Source of the DNA: Thiothrix nivea DSM 5205 | GTDB lineage: Bacteria > Pseudomonadota > Gammaproteobacteria > Thiotrichales > Thiotrichaceae | Length of the DNA stretch: 64,000 nucleotides | Direction: 5' to 3' | Assembly: GCF_000260135.1 (NCBI RefSeq) | Contig: NZ_JH651384.1 | Span: forward strand, 2,731,693 to 2,795,692 | Part shown: positions 18,786 through 28,587 of the stretch, in pieces | Numbering within the stretch: the stretch's first letter is position 1 | How the letters are laid out: each line of letters opens with the position of its first letter | Position numbers and translations under genes: made by a program | The notes under the pieces: generated by a model | What the model saw: only the letters and a program-made list of their open reading frames with translations | What the model was told of the DNA's origin: nothing | The model's database searches: none

Positions 18786-20096
18786 ATGAAACAAGCCCAG
18801 CCCCAAGTCGGTTTTGTCAGCCTCGGTTGCCCCAAGGCATTGGTGGATTCCGAGCGCATCCTCACCCAATTGAGCGCCGAAGGTTACGCCATCAGCGGCA
18901 GTTACGATGAAGCTGACTTGGTGGTGGTGAACACCTGCGGTTTCATTGATTCGGCGGTGGAAGAGTCGCTGGAAGCCATCGGCGAGGCATTGGATGAAAA
19001 TGGCAGGGTGATCGTCACCGGTTGTTTGGGGGCAAATGCCGACAAGGTGCTGGCAGCCTACCCCAATGTGCTGGCAGTCACCGGCCCGCACGCCTATGAG
19101 GCGGTGATGCAATCTGTCCACGCGCACTTGCCGCCGTTGCATGACCCGTACACCGACCTGATCCCGCCGCAAGGGGTGCGCCTGACGCCACGCCACTACG
19201 CCTACCTGAAAATTTCCGAAGGCTGCAACCACCGCTGTTCCTTCTGCATCATCCCGGCCTTGCGCGGCGATCTGGTGTCACGCCCTATCGGCGATGTGTT
19301 GCAGGAAGCTGAAAACCTGGTGAACGCGGGGGTGAAGGAATTACTGGTGATTTCCCAGGATACCAGCGCCTACGGCATCGATACCCAGTACCGCACCGGG
19401 TTCTGGCAAGGCCGCCCGCTCAAGACCCATTCCCAGCAACTGGCCGAAGCATTGGGGGAAATGGGTGTGTGGGTGCGTCTGCATTACGTTTACCCCTACC
19501 CGCACGTCGACAGGCTGATCCCGTTGATGGCGGAAGGCAAAATTCTGCCGTATCTGGACATCCCCTTCCAGCACGCCAGCCCACCGGTGCTGAAGGCCAT
19601 GCGCCGCCCTGCCCATGCCGAAAAGGTGCTCGACCGCCTGCAAAACTGGCGCGCCACCTGCCCTGACATTGCCGTGCGTAGCACCTTTATCGTCGGCTTC
19701 CCCGGCGAAACCGAGGAAGACTTTGAAACCCTGCTCGACTTTTTGCAGGAGGCCGAACTCGACCGGGTGGGCGCGTTCACTTACTCCGACATTGACGGCG
19801 CACCAGCCAACGACCTGCCCGGAGCAGTCCCGGAAGAAGTCAAGGAAGAGCGCCTGGAACGTTTCATGGAGGTGCAGGCCGACATCAGCGCCGCCAAGCT
19901 CAGCCGCCTGGTTGGCCAGACCATGACCGTGCTGGTGGATGAGGCAGGGGATGGCCAGAGCATAGCCCGTAGCCACCGGGATGCGCCCGAAATTGACGGG
20001 CAGGTGATCATTGAGGGTACGGAATTGCCGGTGGGTGAATTCGCGCAGGTACACATAACCCATGCTGATGAACATGACCTGTGGGCTAGAATTTAA
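18786..20096 (+). CDS. rimO: Ribosomal protein S12 methylthiotransferase
   Basis: 436 residues. UPF0004 cysteines C15, C51 and C80 bind the auxiliary cluster, the radical-SAM motif is C147-x3-C151-x2-C154, and a TRAM domain ends the protein. RimO methylthiolates an aspartate of ribosomal protein S12. The order and length are normal. The ATG at 18786 is used; a TTG nine bases upstream is possible, and neither has a clear Shine-Dalgarno. Confidence 0.95.
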   Translation: MKQAQPQVGFVSLGCPKALVDSERILTQLSAEGYAISGSYDEADLVVVNTCGFIDSAVEESLEAIGEALDENGRVIVTGCLGANADKVLAAYPNVLAVTGPHAYEAVMQSVHAHLPPLHDPYTDLIPPQGVRLTPRHYAYLKISEGCNHRCSFCIIPALRGDLVSRPIGDVLQEAENLVNAGVKELLVISQDTSAYGIDTQYRTGFWQGRPLKTHSQQLAEALGEMGVWVRLHYVYPYPHVDRLIPLMAEGKILPYLDIPFQHASPPVLKAMRRPAHAEKVLDRLQNWRATCPDIAVRSTFIVGFPGETEEDFETLLDFLQEAELDRVGAFTYSDIDGAPANDLPGAVPEEVKEERLERFMEVQADISAAKLSRLVGQTMTVLVDEAGDGQSIARSHRDAPEIDGQVIIEGTELPVGEFAQVHITHADEHDLWARI

Positions 20097-20332
20097 TCAT
20101 TATCAATAAGATATTTTAGTTTGCTGATTTCATCTAATTTATTTACGCTGGAAATGAACTCCAGATAGCGGAAAATGCCTAAAAATTGAATTTTGGGTGA
20201 GGGCGAGGCTAGAAGGGCGAGTCATGCATATAAAGTGATCAACATCACTGGTATGTAACTTGCTTGTGCATTAATATTGTTGATAAAGGATTAATGCAAG
20301 AAATGCAAACGCCTACGAAGGGGCTAACAACG

Positions 20333-20512
20333 ATGATCGCAACATTCAACCGGTTATGCGGCTCTATCCTGCAATCGCTCAGTGATGCATTGCCGGTGCT
20401 GCTGATAGCCATTTTCTATCAGATGACCATTCTGGAAATCCCGGTTCACGAGATCATGGGTATGCTGGGGTGGGTGCTGTTTATTAGTTTTGGTCTGACG
20501 ATGATCTTATGA
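20333..20512 (+). CDS. Small half-length DUF1538-like membrane protein
   Basis: 59 residues from the ATG at 20333 (AAGGGG 9 nt upstream; starts further up are possible). Its sequence ([26 protein letters not shown]...[15 protein letters not shown]) parallels the first 60 residues of the next two proteins ([43 protein letters not shown]). Its stop overlaps the next start as ATGA. It is either a truncated duplicate or a real third, half-size subunit of the transporter. Confidence 0.55.
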   Translation: MIATFNRLCGSILQSLSDALPVLLIAIFYQMTILEIPVHEIMGMLGWVLFISFGLTMIL

Positions 20513-21246
20513 GCAAGGCCATCAAAGCCTTGCTGCGCGCGATGCTGGGCAGCTTGCGTGACCTCTTGCCGATCCTGCTGGTGATCGTGTGTTTCCAGTT
20601 GCTGGTCTTGCAGCAGCCGTTACCGGATGTGTGGAATTTATTGGGCGGTGCGCTGCTGGTGGTGCTTGGCCTGACGTTTTTCATCTTTGGACTGGAAATG
20701 GGGCTGTTCCCGATTGGGGAAACCATGGCCTATGCCTTTGCCCGCAAGGGTAGCGTGGCGTGGTTGCTGCTGTTTTCATTTGCCCTGGGGTTTGGCACGA
20801 CAGTGGCGGAACCTGCCCTGATCGCGGTGGCGGGCGAAGCGGCGGACATTGCCGCGCAGGGGGGCGTGATCCAGAAAGATGAAGACAGTATGCGTTCCTA
20901 CGCCACCGGCTTGCGCCTAACGGTTGCCCTGTCGGTGGGGGTGGCGATTGTGGTGGGGGTGCTGCGCATCCTCAAAGGCTGGCCGATCCAGTACCTGATC
21001 ATGGGTGGGTATATTGGCGTGGTGGTCATGACGGCATTCGCGCCCGAATTCATCATTGGCATTGCGTATGACTCCGGCGGGGTAACGACTTCCACCATCA
21101 CCGTACCGTTGGTGACTGCTTTGGGGGTGGGGCTGGCCTCCAGCATCAAGGGGCGTAACCCGATGATTGACGGTTTCGGGCTGATTGCGTTTGCCTCCCT
21201 GACCCCGATGATGTTTGTGATGGCTTACGGCATCCTGGTGTCATGA
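20509..21246 (+). CDS. umpA: DUF1538 membrane protein, UmpA-like antiporter subunit
   Basis: 245 residues, six to seven hydrophobic helices, with the DUF1538 signatures [30 protein letters not shown] and [20 protein letters not shown]1538 pairs named UmpAB have been reported as a two-component Na+(Li+,K+)/H+ antiporter in Halomonas; the symbol rests on that similarity. It overlaps both neighbours by ATGA. The downstream PII-like and CBS genes suggest ligand-gated control of the transporter. Confidence 0.75.
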   Translation: MSKAIKALLRAMLGSLRDLLPILLVIVCFQLLVLQQPLPDVWNLLGGALLVVLGLTFFIFGLEMGLFPIGETMAYAFARKGSVAWLLLFSFALGFGTTVAEPALIAVAGEAADIAAQGGVIQKDEDSMRSYATGLRLTVALSVGVAIVVGVLRILKGWPIQYLIMGGYIGVVVMTAFAPEFIIGIAYDSGGVTTSTITVPLVTALGVGLASSIKGRNPMIDGFGLIAFASLTPMMFVMAYGILVS

Positions 21247-22025
21247 TGGAGGTTGTGTGGAGTTTCCTGCATATCCTGCTGGCGACCTTGCGGGATGTGC
21301 TGCCGATTGCGGGCATCATTTTCGGTTTCCAGTTCCTGGTGATCCGCAAGCCTGTGCCCAACCTGCGCCGCGTCATTATCGGTTTTATCTATGTGGTTAT
21401 CGGCCTGGCGCTGTTCCTGCAAGGGCTGGAACAGGCACTCTTCCCGCTGGGGCGGCTGATGGCGGAACAACTGACCGCCCCGCAGTTCATTTACGGGCTG
21501 GAAAAACTGCCGGAAATCGTCCATTGGCAGGAATATTACTGGGTTTACCTGTTTGCGTTCGCCATCGGCTTCAGCACCACCATTGCGGAACCCTCGCTGA
21601 TTGCGGTGGCGATGAAAGCCAATGAAGTGTCAGCGGGGGGTATCGGTGTGTGGGGGCTGCGAATAGCGGTCGCCATTGGCGTAGCCATCGGCATCGGGCT
21701 GGGAAGCTGGCGGATCGTGACGGGCTATCCGCTGCATTATTTCATTATCACGGGCTATATTATTGTGGTCATCCAGACCTTTTTCGCGCCCCGGCTGATT
21801 GTGCCGCTGGCGTATGACTCGGGCGGGGTGACAACTTCGACAGTGACCGTGCCGTTGGTGGCGGCGCTGGGTCTGGGGCTGGCAGAAACCATTCCGGGTC
21901 GCAGCCCTTTGCTGGACGGGTTTGGCCTGATTGCCTTCGCCAGCCTGTTCCCGATGATGACGGTCATGGGTTACGCGCAATTGTCGGCATGGCTGGCGGC
22001 AAGGCAGCGACGGAATGCCGGTTAA
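21243..22025 (+). CDS. umpB: DUF1538 membrane protein, UmpB-like antiporter subunit
   Basis: 260 residues and a close relative of the preceding protein: [35 protein letters not shown] and [17 protein letters not shown] are in the same order. The TVAEP/TIAEP and DSGGVTTST motifs occur in both subunits, as expected for a pseudo-symmetric pair. The start overlaps the umpA stop. Transport of monovalent cations in exchange for protons is inferred from the characterised Halomonas pair. Confidence 0.75.
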   Translation: MMEVVWSFLHILLATLRDVLPIAGIIFGFQFLVIRKPVPNLRRVIIGFIYVVIGLALFLQGLEQALFPLGRLMAEQLTAPQFIYGLEKLPEIVHWQEYYWVYLFAFAIGFSTTIAEPSLIAVAMKANEVSAGGIGVWGLRIAVAIGVAIGIGLGSWRIVTGYPLHYFIITGYIIVVIQTFFAPRLIVPLAYDSGGVTTSTVTVPLVAALGLGLAETIPGRSPLLDGFGLIAFASLFPMMTVMGYAQLSAWLAARQRRNAG

Positions 22026-22045
22026 GGCTTTAAGGAGGATGCGAC

Positions 22046-22396
22046 ATGCATTTCAAGCTATTGGTGGCGCTAGTGAGCGATGAGAAAACCGACAAGGTGA
22101 TCGAGGCTGCACGGAAGGCGGGCGCGATGGGCGCGACCATCATCAATAATGCCCGTGGCGAAGGCGTCAGCCAGACCCGCACGTTTCTGGGTTTAAACTT
22201 GGAAACCCAACGCGATCTGGTGATGTTCCTGGTCGAGGAGCACCATAGCCGCAAAGTGCTGGAAATCATCGCGGAAGTAGGCGAAATGGAATCCAGCAGT
22301 GGTGCGGGTATTGCCTTCCAGCTCGATGTGGAGGATGCCGTAGGCGTCTCGCACCAGGTCAAGCTGCTGGCGGAGCGGGTGGAGGAGGCATTATGA
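22046..22396 (+). CDS. PII-like signalling protein
   Basis: 116 residues with the PII ferredoxin-like fold (FKLLVALVSDEKTDKVIEAARKAGAMGATIINNARGEG, later SGAGIAFQLDVEDAVGV). The T-loop region lacks the uridylylated tyrosine of GlnB/GlnK, so control would be by ligand only. AAGGAGG precedes the ATG. Position directly after the DUF1538 pair suggests it gates that transporter, much as GlnK gates AmtB or SbtB gates a bicarbonate carrier. The ligand is unknown. Confidence 0.75.
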   Translation: MHFKLLVALVSDEKTDKVIEAARKAGAMGATIINNARGEGVSQTRTFLGLNLETQRDLVMFLVEEHHSRKVLEIIAEVGEMESSSGAGIAFQLDVEDAVGVSHQVKLLAERVEEAL

Positions 22397-22794
22397 GCAA
22401 CATACCGGCAGACACCCTGCGCGCCCGCGATGTCATGAAAAGCGCGTTCGACGTGGTGGATGGCAAGCTGACCGTGCGACAAGCGCTGGCGCAGATGCAG
22501 CACCCGGAAACCAGCGTGCTGGTTGTGCGCAAGCGCCACGCGGATGATGAGTGTGGCATTGTATTGCTGGCGGATATTGCCCGTCAGGTACTGGCAAAGA
22601 ACCGTTCGCCAGACCGGGTGAACATTTATGAAATCATGTCCAAACCAGTGCTGGGCGTTCCGGCGGACATGGCCTTGCGGCATTGCGCACGCATGTTCGA
22701 GCGTTTCGGCATCGGTCATGCGCCAGTACAGGAAAACGGTGACATTGTGGGCATCATCAGTTACGCCGACATGGTGTTGCACGGTTATCGCTGA
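22393..22794 (+). CDS. CBS-domain protein
   Basis: 133 residues forming one CBS pair (ARDVMKSAFDVVDGKLTVRQALAQM and VNIYEIMSKPVLGVPADMALRHCARMFERFGIGHAPV). CBS pairs bind adenine nucleotides. It overlaps the PII-like stop by ATGA, so sensor and transporter genes form one coupled operon. The last 10 bases overlap the 3' end of the opposite-strand MFS gene. Confidence 0.8.
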   Translation: MSNIPADTLRARDVMKSAFDVVDGKLTVRQALAQMQHPETSVLVVRKRHADDECGIVLLADIARQVLAKNRSPDRVNIYEIMSKPVLGVPADMALRHCARMFERFGIGHAPVQENGDIVGIISYADMVLHGYR

Positions 22795-23963
22795 GCGCTG
22801 AATCCATCCAGCAGCCGCAAGCGCAGGATCAGCAGTGTACCTACCACCATGACTGCCGTCGCCAGATACAAACCATCCGCATAGCTGCCGCTTTTGGCGG
22901 CCAGCAAGCCGGTGATGGCAGGCGCGGCAATCTGCGCAACCCCGTAGGAAACGGTCATTTTCCCCATCATTTTGGCCGGTCGGGTCGGGTAATAACGCCC
23001 CGCCATGGTCAGCACCAAGCTGACAATGCCAATAAATGTGCCGCCAAACAGTGCCGTGCCGAAAAATGTTACCAGCAGGTTATCGCTCATCACTGGCAGC
23101 AGGATGCCCACAATCTGCAACACGAAAGCAGCCAGCAACGAATTCAGGTCGCCGATCCTGCGGGCAATCAAATCCCAAACGATACAGGCGGGTGCTGCCG
23201 CCAGCCCCAGCACCAGAAAACTCAGCGAACCCTTGCCTTCCAGCCCCGGCAGATGGTCAACGATGGCCACGATGAAGGTAGCGCTGACTACATACCCCAC
23301 CCCCGCGCAGAAATACGCCGCCATGAAGGTGTAGAGGAAGGCTTTGCCGGGCGGCTTATCCACCAGCGCATTGCCGCTACGGGTCATGTTGCTGGTATCC
23401 GGCGGCGGCAGCCAGAGCCAGGCGGGGACTATCAGCAGCACGCCCATGCCGGTGAACAACAGCCATTGCTGATCCCAGCTGAAATGTTGCGTCATCAGCT
23501 CGACGGCCAGCGCGCAGAAGGCAATGCCCAGCCCTACGCCACCAAAATGAATCCCCAGTTCGCTACGGAAATCGTGCCGGATCAGCCAGTTCAGGATTAG
23601 CCCCGAACCCAGCAATAAGCCAGCGGCGCTGCTCAGTCCGGCGAAGAAACGCAGTATCGCCCACAGCCAGGCATTTTCCGTCAAGCCCATTCCCGCCGTA
23701 GTCACCACTGCGACGATCAGGCCGATGCGGTACAAGCGGTCTTTCAACACCAGATCGCTGATCAGGGACGCAATCAGCGCCCCACTGAAATAGCCGAGGT
23801 AGTTGATGGCTGCCAGCCAACCACCCGCCGATATTCCCAACCCGGCCTGCTGCTGCATGAGCGGCAACAACGGTGTGTAGGAAAAACGGGCAATACCCAG
23901 CATCAAAATCAGGCTCAAGATGCCTGCGCTCAGCACTTTCAGGCGTTGTGTTTGTGGGGTCAT
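22785..23963 (-). CDS. YbfB/YjiJ-family MFS transporter
   Basis: 392 residues with twelve hydrophobic helices. The start ILSLILMLGIARFSYTPLLPLMQQQAGL and the NYLGYFSGAL segment are typical of YbfB/YjiJ-type major facilitators. The ATG at 23963 is preferred to an upstream in-frame start that would add a polar stretch. The substrate is unknown. It is convergent with the CBS gene. Confidence 0.8.
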   Translation of the reverse strand: MTPQTQRLKVLSAGILSLILMLGIARFSYTPLLPLMQQQAGLGISAGGWLAAINYLGYFSGALIASLISDLVLKDRLYRIGLIVAVVTTAGMGLTENAWLWAILRFFAGLSSAAGLLLGSGLILNWLIRHDFRSELGIHFGGVGLGIAFCALAVELMTQHFSWDQQWLLFTGMGVLLIVPAWLWLPPPDTSNMTRSGNALVDKPPGKAFLYTFMAAYFCAGVGYVVSATFIVAIVDHLPGLEGKGSLSFLVLGLAAAPACIVWDLIARRIGDLNSLLAAFVLQIVGILLPVMSDNLLVTFFGTALFGGTFIGIVSLVLTMAGRYYPTRPAKMMGKMTVSYGVAQIAAPAITGLLAAKSGSYADGLYLATAVMVVGTLLILRLRLLDGFSAQR

Positions 23964-24112
23964 CACGGCTCTTCCAGACGAATCAACAGACTGTATATGC
24001 CGCACCGCAATATTTCCACCGGATTCAGCCGATCATGATCATTGAAATCATGGAATGTAGCGCCAGACTGATGTGGTAAGATTTACCGATAGTCAGCAAC
24101 ACAGGTTTACCC

Positions 24113-24706
24113 ATGACGGAACGTACCGCCAGCGTGGCACGCGACACGCTCGAAACTCAGATTAAGGTATCCATCAATCTGGATGGAACCGGCCAATCCC
24201 GCTTTGACACCGGCATCCCTTTCCTCGAACATATGCTGGATCAGATTGCCCGCCATGGCATGATCGATCTTGACATCGAATGCCAAGGCGACCGCCACAT
24301 CGACGACCATCATAGCGTGGAAGACATTGGCATTACATTGGGGCAGGCGTTCGCCAAAGCCGTGGGTGACAAGAAAGGCATCCGCCGTTACGGGCACGCT
24401 TATGTGCCACTGGATGAGGCGCTGTCCCGCGTGGTGATCGACTTTTCCGGCAGGCCGGGGCTGGAACATCACGCCGACTACCTGCGTTCACACATCGGCA
24501 GTTTCGACACTGACCTGTTTTACGAATTCTTCCAGGGCTTTGTGAATCACGCGCTGGTGACGCTGCACATCGACAATATCCGTGGGCGTAACGCGCACCA
24601 CATTGCCGAAACCGTTTTCAAAGCCTGCGGGCGTGCGCTGCGCATGGCGCTGGAACTTGACCCGCGCATGGCTGGCATCATGCCTTCAACCAAGGGGTGT
24701 TTGTAA
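24113..24706 (+). CDS. hisB: Imidazoleglycerol-phosphate dehydratase
   Basis: 197 residues, monofunctional IGPD. Metal-binding motifs are visible as [10 protein letters not shown] and [11 protein letters not shown], with a second set at [11 protein letters not shown] and [10 protein letters not shown]. It catalyses the sixth committed step of histidine synthesis in the cytoplasm. The stop overlaps the hisH start (TAATG), so the two are co-translated. No other his genes follow within the window. Confidence 0.96.
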   Translation: MTERTASVARDTLETQIKVSINLDGTGQSRFDTGIPFLEHMLDQIARHGMIDLDIECQGDRHIDDHHSVEDIGITLGQAFAKAVGDKKGIRRYGHAYVPLDEALSRVVIDFSGRPGLEHHADYLRSHIGSFDTDLFYEFFQGFVNHALVTLHIDNIRGRNAHHIAETVFKACGRALRMALELDPRMAGIMPSTKGCL

Positions 24707-25344
24707 TGCAGAAAATCGCCATCATCGACTACAACATGGGCAACCTGCACTCAGTGGAACGTGCTGTTTCGCACGCGGCGGGCGGTCAAGCAACAGTTGC
24801 GATTACTTCCGACCCCGACATGATCATGCAAGCCGACCGGGTAGTGTTTCCGGGGCAGGGCGCGGCGCGTGACTGTATGCGTGAGCTGGAAACGCGTGGC
24901 ATGGCTGAAGTGGTGCGCGAAGTCATCCAGACCAAACCGTTCCTCGGCATTTGCATGGGGATGCAGGTGCTGATGCAGCATTCCGAAGAAAACAATGGCA
25001 TCGAGTGCCTCGGCGTATACGGGGGTAATGTACGCTATTTCGGCAACGTCCATCAGGAAATCGGTGTGCGCCTGAAGATTCCACAAATGGGCTGGAATCA
25101 GGTCTGGCAGCAAATGGAGCACCCGTTGTGGAAGGGTATAAAGGACGGCGCGCGCTTCTATTTCGTGCACAGCTACTACGTCGAGCCGCTGACGCCAGAC
25201 CTGATTGCCGGGTCAACCGACTATGGCATCAGCTATGCCTCCGCGATTGCCAGGGACAACGTGTTTGCGATTCAGGCACATCCGGAGAAGTCTGCCGATG
25301 ACGGTTTGAAGTTGCTGGAGAATTTCGTCAACTGGGATGCGTGA
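24706..25344 (+). CDS. hisH: Imidazole glycerol phosphate synthase, glutaminase subunit
   Basis: 212 residues from the ATG at 24706. Class-I glutamine amidotransferase triad: C83 in GICMGMQ, H192 and E194 in QAHPEKS. HisH supplies ammonia to HisF, which is not in this window because the downstream gene is fusA. A 7-bp inverted repeat (AATCACA / TGTGATT, 25368-25387) lies after the stop but is not followed by a U-run on this strand. Confidence 0.95.
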   Translation: MQKIAIIDYNMGNLHSVERAVSHAAGGQATVAITSDPDMIMQADRVVFPGQGAARDCMRELETRGMAEVVREVIQTKPFLGICMGMQVLMQHSEENNGIECLGVYGGNVRYFGNVHQEIGVRLKIPQMGWNQVWQQMEHPLWKGIKDGARFYFVHSYYVEPLTPDLIAGSTDYGISYASAIARDNVFAIQAHPEKSADDGLKLLENFVNWDA

Positions 25345-25480
25345 CGCTAGGGGGGGCGCAACAAAAAAATCACATTTTTCTGTGATTCGCGCTTGAATTT
25401 CCCCTTACTCCGTGCTTCAAGATGCTTTACAATCGCCCCCTTACTCGCAGTTCCTGCGTTTTTCTTTGAGATTTGGAACA

Positions 25481-27571
25481 ATGACTGACTTAACACTTTA
25501 CCGAAACATCGGCATTTTTGCCCACGTTGACGCGGGCAAAACCACCACCACCGAACGTATCCTGAAACTGACCGGCAAGATCCACAAGATCGGTGAGGTA
25601 CACGAAGGCGAATCCACCATGGACTTCATGGAACAGGAAGCCGAGCGTGGTATCACCATCCAGTCCGCTGCGACTACCGCTTTCTGGAAAGGCCACCGTT
25701 TCAACATCATCGACACCCCAGGGCACGTTGACTTCACCATCGAAGTTTACCGTTCACTGAAAGTGCTGGATGGCGGCGTTGGCGTATTCTGTGGTTCCGG
25801 CGGTGTTGAGCCTCAGTCTGAAACCAACTGGCGTTATGCCAACGAATCCAAGGTTGCACGTGTCATTTACGTCAACAAACTGGACCGTATCGGTGCTGAC
25901 TACTACCGCGTCGTCAAGCAGGTCGAAGACGTATTGGGTGCACGCCCGATCGTAATGGCGCTGCCAATCGGTATCGAAGACAACTTCATCGGCGTGGTGG
26001 ATCTACTGACCCGTAAAGCGTGGGTATGGGACAACTCCGGCGACCCAATGAAGTACGAAATTCAGGACGTTCCGGCTGATATGGAAGCCCAGGTTGAGGA
26101 ATGGCGCGCCAAGCTAATCGAAACGGCGGTTGAGCAAGACGACGATCTGATGATGATGTATCTGGAGGGCGAAGAGCCTGCCATCGACGACATCAAACGC
26201 TGCATCCGCAAGGGTACTATCGCACTGGACTTCTTCCCGACATTCCCTGGCTCTTCCTTCAAGAACAAGGGCGTACAATTGGTGCTGGACGGCGTGGTTG
26301 ACTACCTGCCGAACCCGACCGAAGTCAACCCACAGCCTGAAACTGACCTGGAAGGCAACCCGACTGGCGAATTCGCCATCGTTGACCCAGCCCGCCCGGT
26401 ACGTGCGCTGGTGTTCAAGATCATGGACGACCGTTTCGGCGCGCTGAACTTCGTGCGCGTTTACTCCGGTACGCTGAAAAAAGGCGACACCCTGCTCAAC
26501 ACCTTCACCGGCAAGACTGAGCGTGTTGGTCGTATGGTGGAGATGCACGCCAACGACCGTTCCGAAATCGAAACAGCCCAGGCGGGTGACATCGTTGCCC
26601 TGATTGGCCTGAAAAACGTGCAGACCGGCCACACCCTGTGTGACGTGAACAAGCCAGCTACGCTGGAACCGATGGTCTTCCCTGATCCGGTTATCTCCAT
26701 CGCGATTGCGCCCAAAAACAAGGGTGCTGCCGAGAAAATGGGTATGGCCCTGAACAAAATGATTCAGGAAGACCCATCTTTCCGCGTTGAAACTGACCAG
26801 GAAACAGGCGAAACCATCCTCAAGGGCATGGGCGAACTGCACCTCGACATCAAGGTCGACATCCTCAAGCGTACCCACGGTATCGAAGTGGAAGTCGGCA
26901 AACCACAGGTTGCTTACCGTGAATCCATCACCGCCCGCGTAGAAGACAGCTACACCCACAAGAAGCAGTCGGGTGGTTCCGGCCAATACGGTAAAATCGA
27001 CTACACCATCGAACCCAACGAACAGGGTGCAGGCTACGCATTCGAATCAGTGGTTGTCGGTGGTTCCGTTCCGCGCGAATTCTGGCCTGCGATCGACAAG
27101 GGCTTCAAGGAAAGCATGGGCAAAGGCCCACTGGCTGGCTACCCTGTCGTTGACGTGAAAGTCACCCTGCGCGAAGGTGGTTTCCACGCGGTTGACTCCT
27201 CAGCCATCGCGTTTGAAATCGCGGCCAAAGGCGGCTACCGTCAGACCATGCCAAAAGCTGGCCCGCAGATTCTGGAACCGATCATGAAAGTGGACGTGTT
27301 CGCACCAGAAAGCCATACCGGTGACGTTATCGGTGACCTGAACCGCCGTCGTGCGATGATCAAGTCCCAGGACACTGCGCCTATCGGCGTGCGCGTCAAG
27401 GCTGACGTGCCACTGTCCGAAATGTTCGGTTATATCGGCGACCTGCGCACCATGACTTCCGGTCGCGGCCAGTTCTCGATGGAATTCTCGCACTATGCTG
27501 CGTGTCCGAAGAACGTTTCCGACCAGGTTATCAAGGAAGCAGCTGAGCGCAAGAAGGCTGCTGAAGCTTAA
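25481..27571 (+). CDS. fusA: Elongation factor G
   Basis: 696 residues from the ATG at 25481, the usual EF-G length. G1 is AHVDAGKTT (14-22), G3 is DTPGHVDF, G4 is NKLD. Domain IV has GGSGQYGKI and the C-terminal domain [11 protein letters not shown]. This copy is not in a str operon (no rpsL, rpsG or tuf nearby), so it could be a second EF-G or a relocated sole copy. Codon use is that of a highly expressed gene compared with its neighbours. Confidence 0.93.
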   Translation: MTDLTLYRNIGIFAHVDAGKTTTTERILKLTGKIHKIGEVHEGESTMDFMEQEAERGITIQSAATTAFWKGHRFNIIDTPGHVDFTIEVYRSLKVLDGGVGVFCGSGGVEPQSETNWRYANESKVARVIYVNKLDRIGADYYRVVKQVEDVLGARPIVMALPIGIEDNFIGVVDLLTRKAWVWDNSGDPMKYEIQDVPADMEAQVEEWRAKLIETAVEQDDDLMMMYLEGEEPAIDDIKRCIRKGTIALDFFPTFPGSSFKNKGVQLVLDGVVDYLPNPTEVNPQPETDLEGNPTGEFAIVDPARPVRALVFKIMDDRFGALNFVRVYSGTLKKGDTLLNTFTGKTERVGRMVEMHANDRSEIETAQAGDIVALIGLKNVQTGHTLCDVNKPATLEPMVFPDPVISIAIAPKNKGAAEKMGMALNKMIQEDPSFRVETDQETGETILKGMGELHLDIKVDILKRTHGIEVEVGKPQVAYRESITARVEDSYTHKKQSGGSGQYGKIDYTIEPNEQGAGYAFESVVVGGSVPREFWPAIDKGFKESMGKGPLAGYPVVDVKVTLREGGFHAVDSSAIAFEIAAKGGYRQTMPKAGPQILEPIMKVDVFAPESHTGDVIGDLNRRRAMIKSQDTAPIGVRVKADVPLSEMFGYIGDLRTMTSGRGQFSMEFSHYAACPKNVSDQVIKEAAERKKAAEA

Positions 27572-27629
27572 GGCAATCTGCAATCTGTAGGGTGGGTGGA
27601 GCACAAGCGATACCCGTCGGGTTTACACG

Positions 27630-27666
27630 AAAATCCCCGCTGGGCAACTGGCGGGGATTTTTTGTT
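27630..27666 (+). terminator. Intrinsic terminator after fusA
   Basis: AAAATCCCCGC pairs with GCGGGGATTTT around a 10-nt loop and continues into a U-run. Confidence 0.92.
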
Positions 27667-27680
27667 TAACGATATTCCTT

Positions 27681-28303
27681 TAACCCCGCCTTTGTCCGGA
27701 AATGTTCGCAGTCCAACCCCCTTGGCGATACACTAAAGCCCAATAGAAACAACAACTCGCCATAGCTGCAAGGAGCCTCCCATGTTCTCATCCTTCGCCA
27801 TCGCCGTGCTGATCTTCATCGGCGCACTTATCTTCATGGGCGTCAAAATGGTGCCGCAAGGCTTTGCCTACACCGTTGAACGCTTCGGTAAATACGTCTA
27901 CACCCTGCAACCCGGCCTCGGTTTGCTGATCCCCGTCATCTATCAGGTTGGGCGCAAGGTCAACATGATGGAACAAGTGCTCGACATCCTCCCGCAACAG
28001 GTCATCACCGCTGACAACGCCAACGTCAGCATCGACGGCGTAGTGTTCTATCAGGTTTTCGACCCGGCCAAAGCGTCGTATGAAGTTGCCAACCTGAACA
28101 ACGCTATCCTCAACCTGACCATGACCAACCTGCGTTCGGTGTGCGGCTCCATGGAGCTCGACCACCTGCTCAGTAAGCGTGATGAAATCGGTGCGCGGGT
28201 GCTCTCCATTGTCGACGAAGCTACCAATGCCTGGGGTGTGAAAGTACTGCGCATCGAAATCAAGGACATCGAACCGCCGCAGGAGCTGGTGCGGGCGATG
28301 AAC
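27681..28303 (+). repeat. Left copy of a 623-bp imperfect direct repeat (5' qmcA-like region)
   Basis: This stretch, from about 100 bp before the start codon to the codon for Asn in the motif ELVRAMN, lines up without any net gap with 55691-56313, a constant offset of 28,010 bp. By eye about nine bases in ten agree. Similarity stops abruptly on the right at GCGATGAAC. It marks one end of the island. Confidence 0.88.
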
Positions 28304-28384
28304 TTTAATGATAGCCTGCACGTAAGTGACAGGCTAATCTCACTGTTCAACCAACCTTTCAATGTAAACCACCAACCTGCCTAA
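27782..28384 (+). pseudogene. Truncated SPFH/stomatin-like gene (qmcA-like), 5' part
   Basis: The first 174 residues match the intact protein at 55792 (membrane helix plus SPFH domain up to ELVRAMN). After that the frame runs into unrelated AT-rich sequence for 26 residues and stops. The coiled-coil C-terminal part (LQMTAERQKRAQITEAQ onwards) is missing. The upstream region and ribosome binding site are retained, so a truncated membrane protein could still be made. This is the remnant of the chromosomal gene into which the island inserted. Confidence 0.88.
28295..28303 (+). other. Left island junction, candidate att core
   Basis: GCGATGAAC is the last sequence shared with the right junction at 56305-56313. 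To the right the sequence becomes AT-rich. Just inside the island is a 7-bp inverted repeat, TAGCCTG / CAGGCTA (28312-28336), a possible recombinase-binding arm. The true crossover could lie anywhere in the identical tract. Confidence 0.7.
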
Positions 28385-28587
28385 ATCACTCTTCATCCAG
28401 TCCTCCAATAAGCACCTAAACTGAAACTAAAGAAGGTTCCAGATTATCTCCAGAACCCTCACAAATAGCCCAGCTTCCAAGGCGAAAATAAACGTCACTA
28501 CATCACGTAATGAACCAGGAGCGCATTCAAAAAATCATAGCCAAAAATCCCGTTTTTCAAGCACTCACTGATGGGTAATTGTTTTAA

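Noticed and set aside
25368-25387. CRP-like site between hisH and fusA
   Set aside because: The order is TCACA-N6-TGTGA, opposite to the CRP consensus; it may be a simple hairpin.
28304-28384. Island junction at a tRNA gene
   Set aside because: No tRNA-like cloverleaf or CCA end at either junction; the shared sequence is coding DNA.
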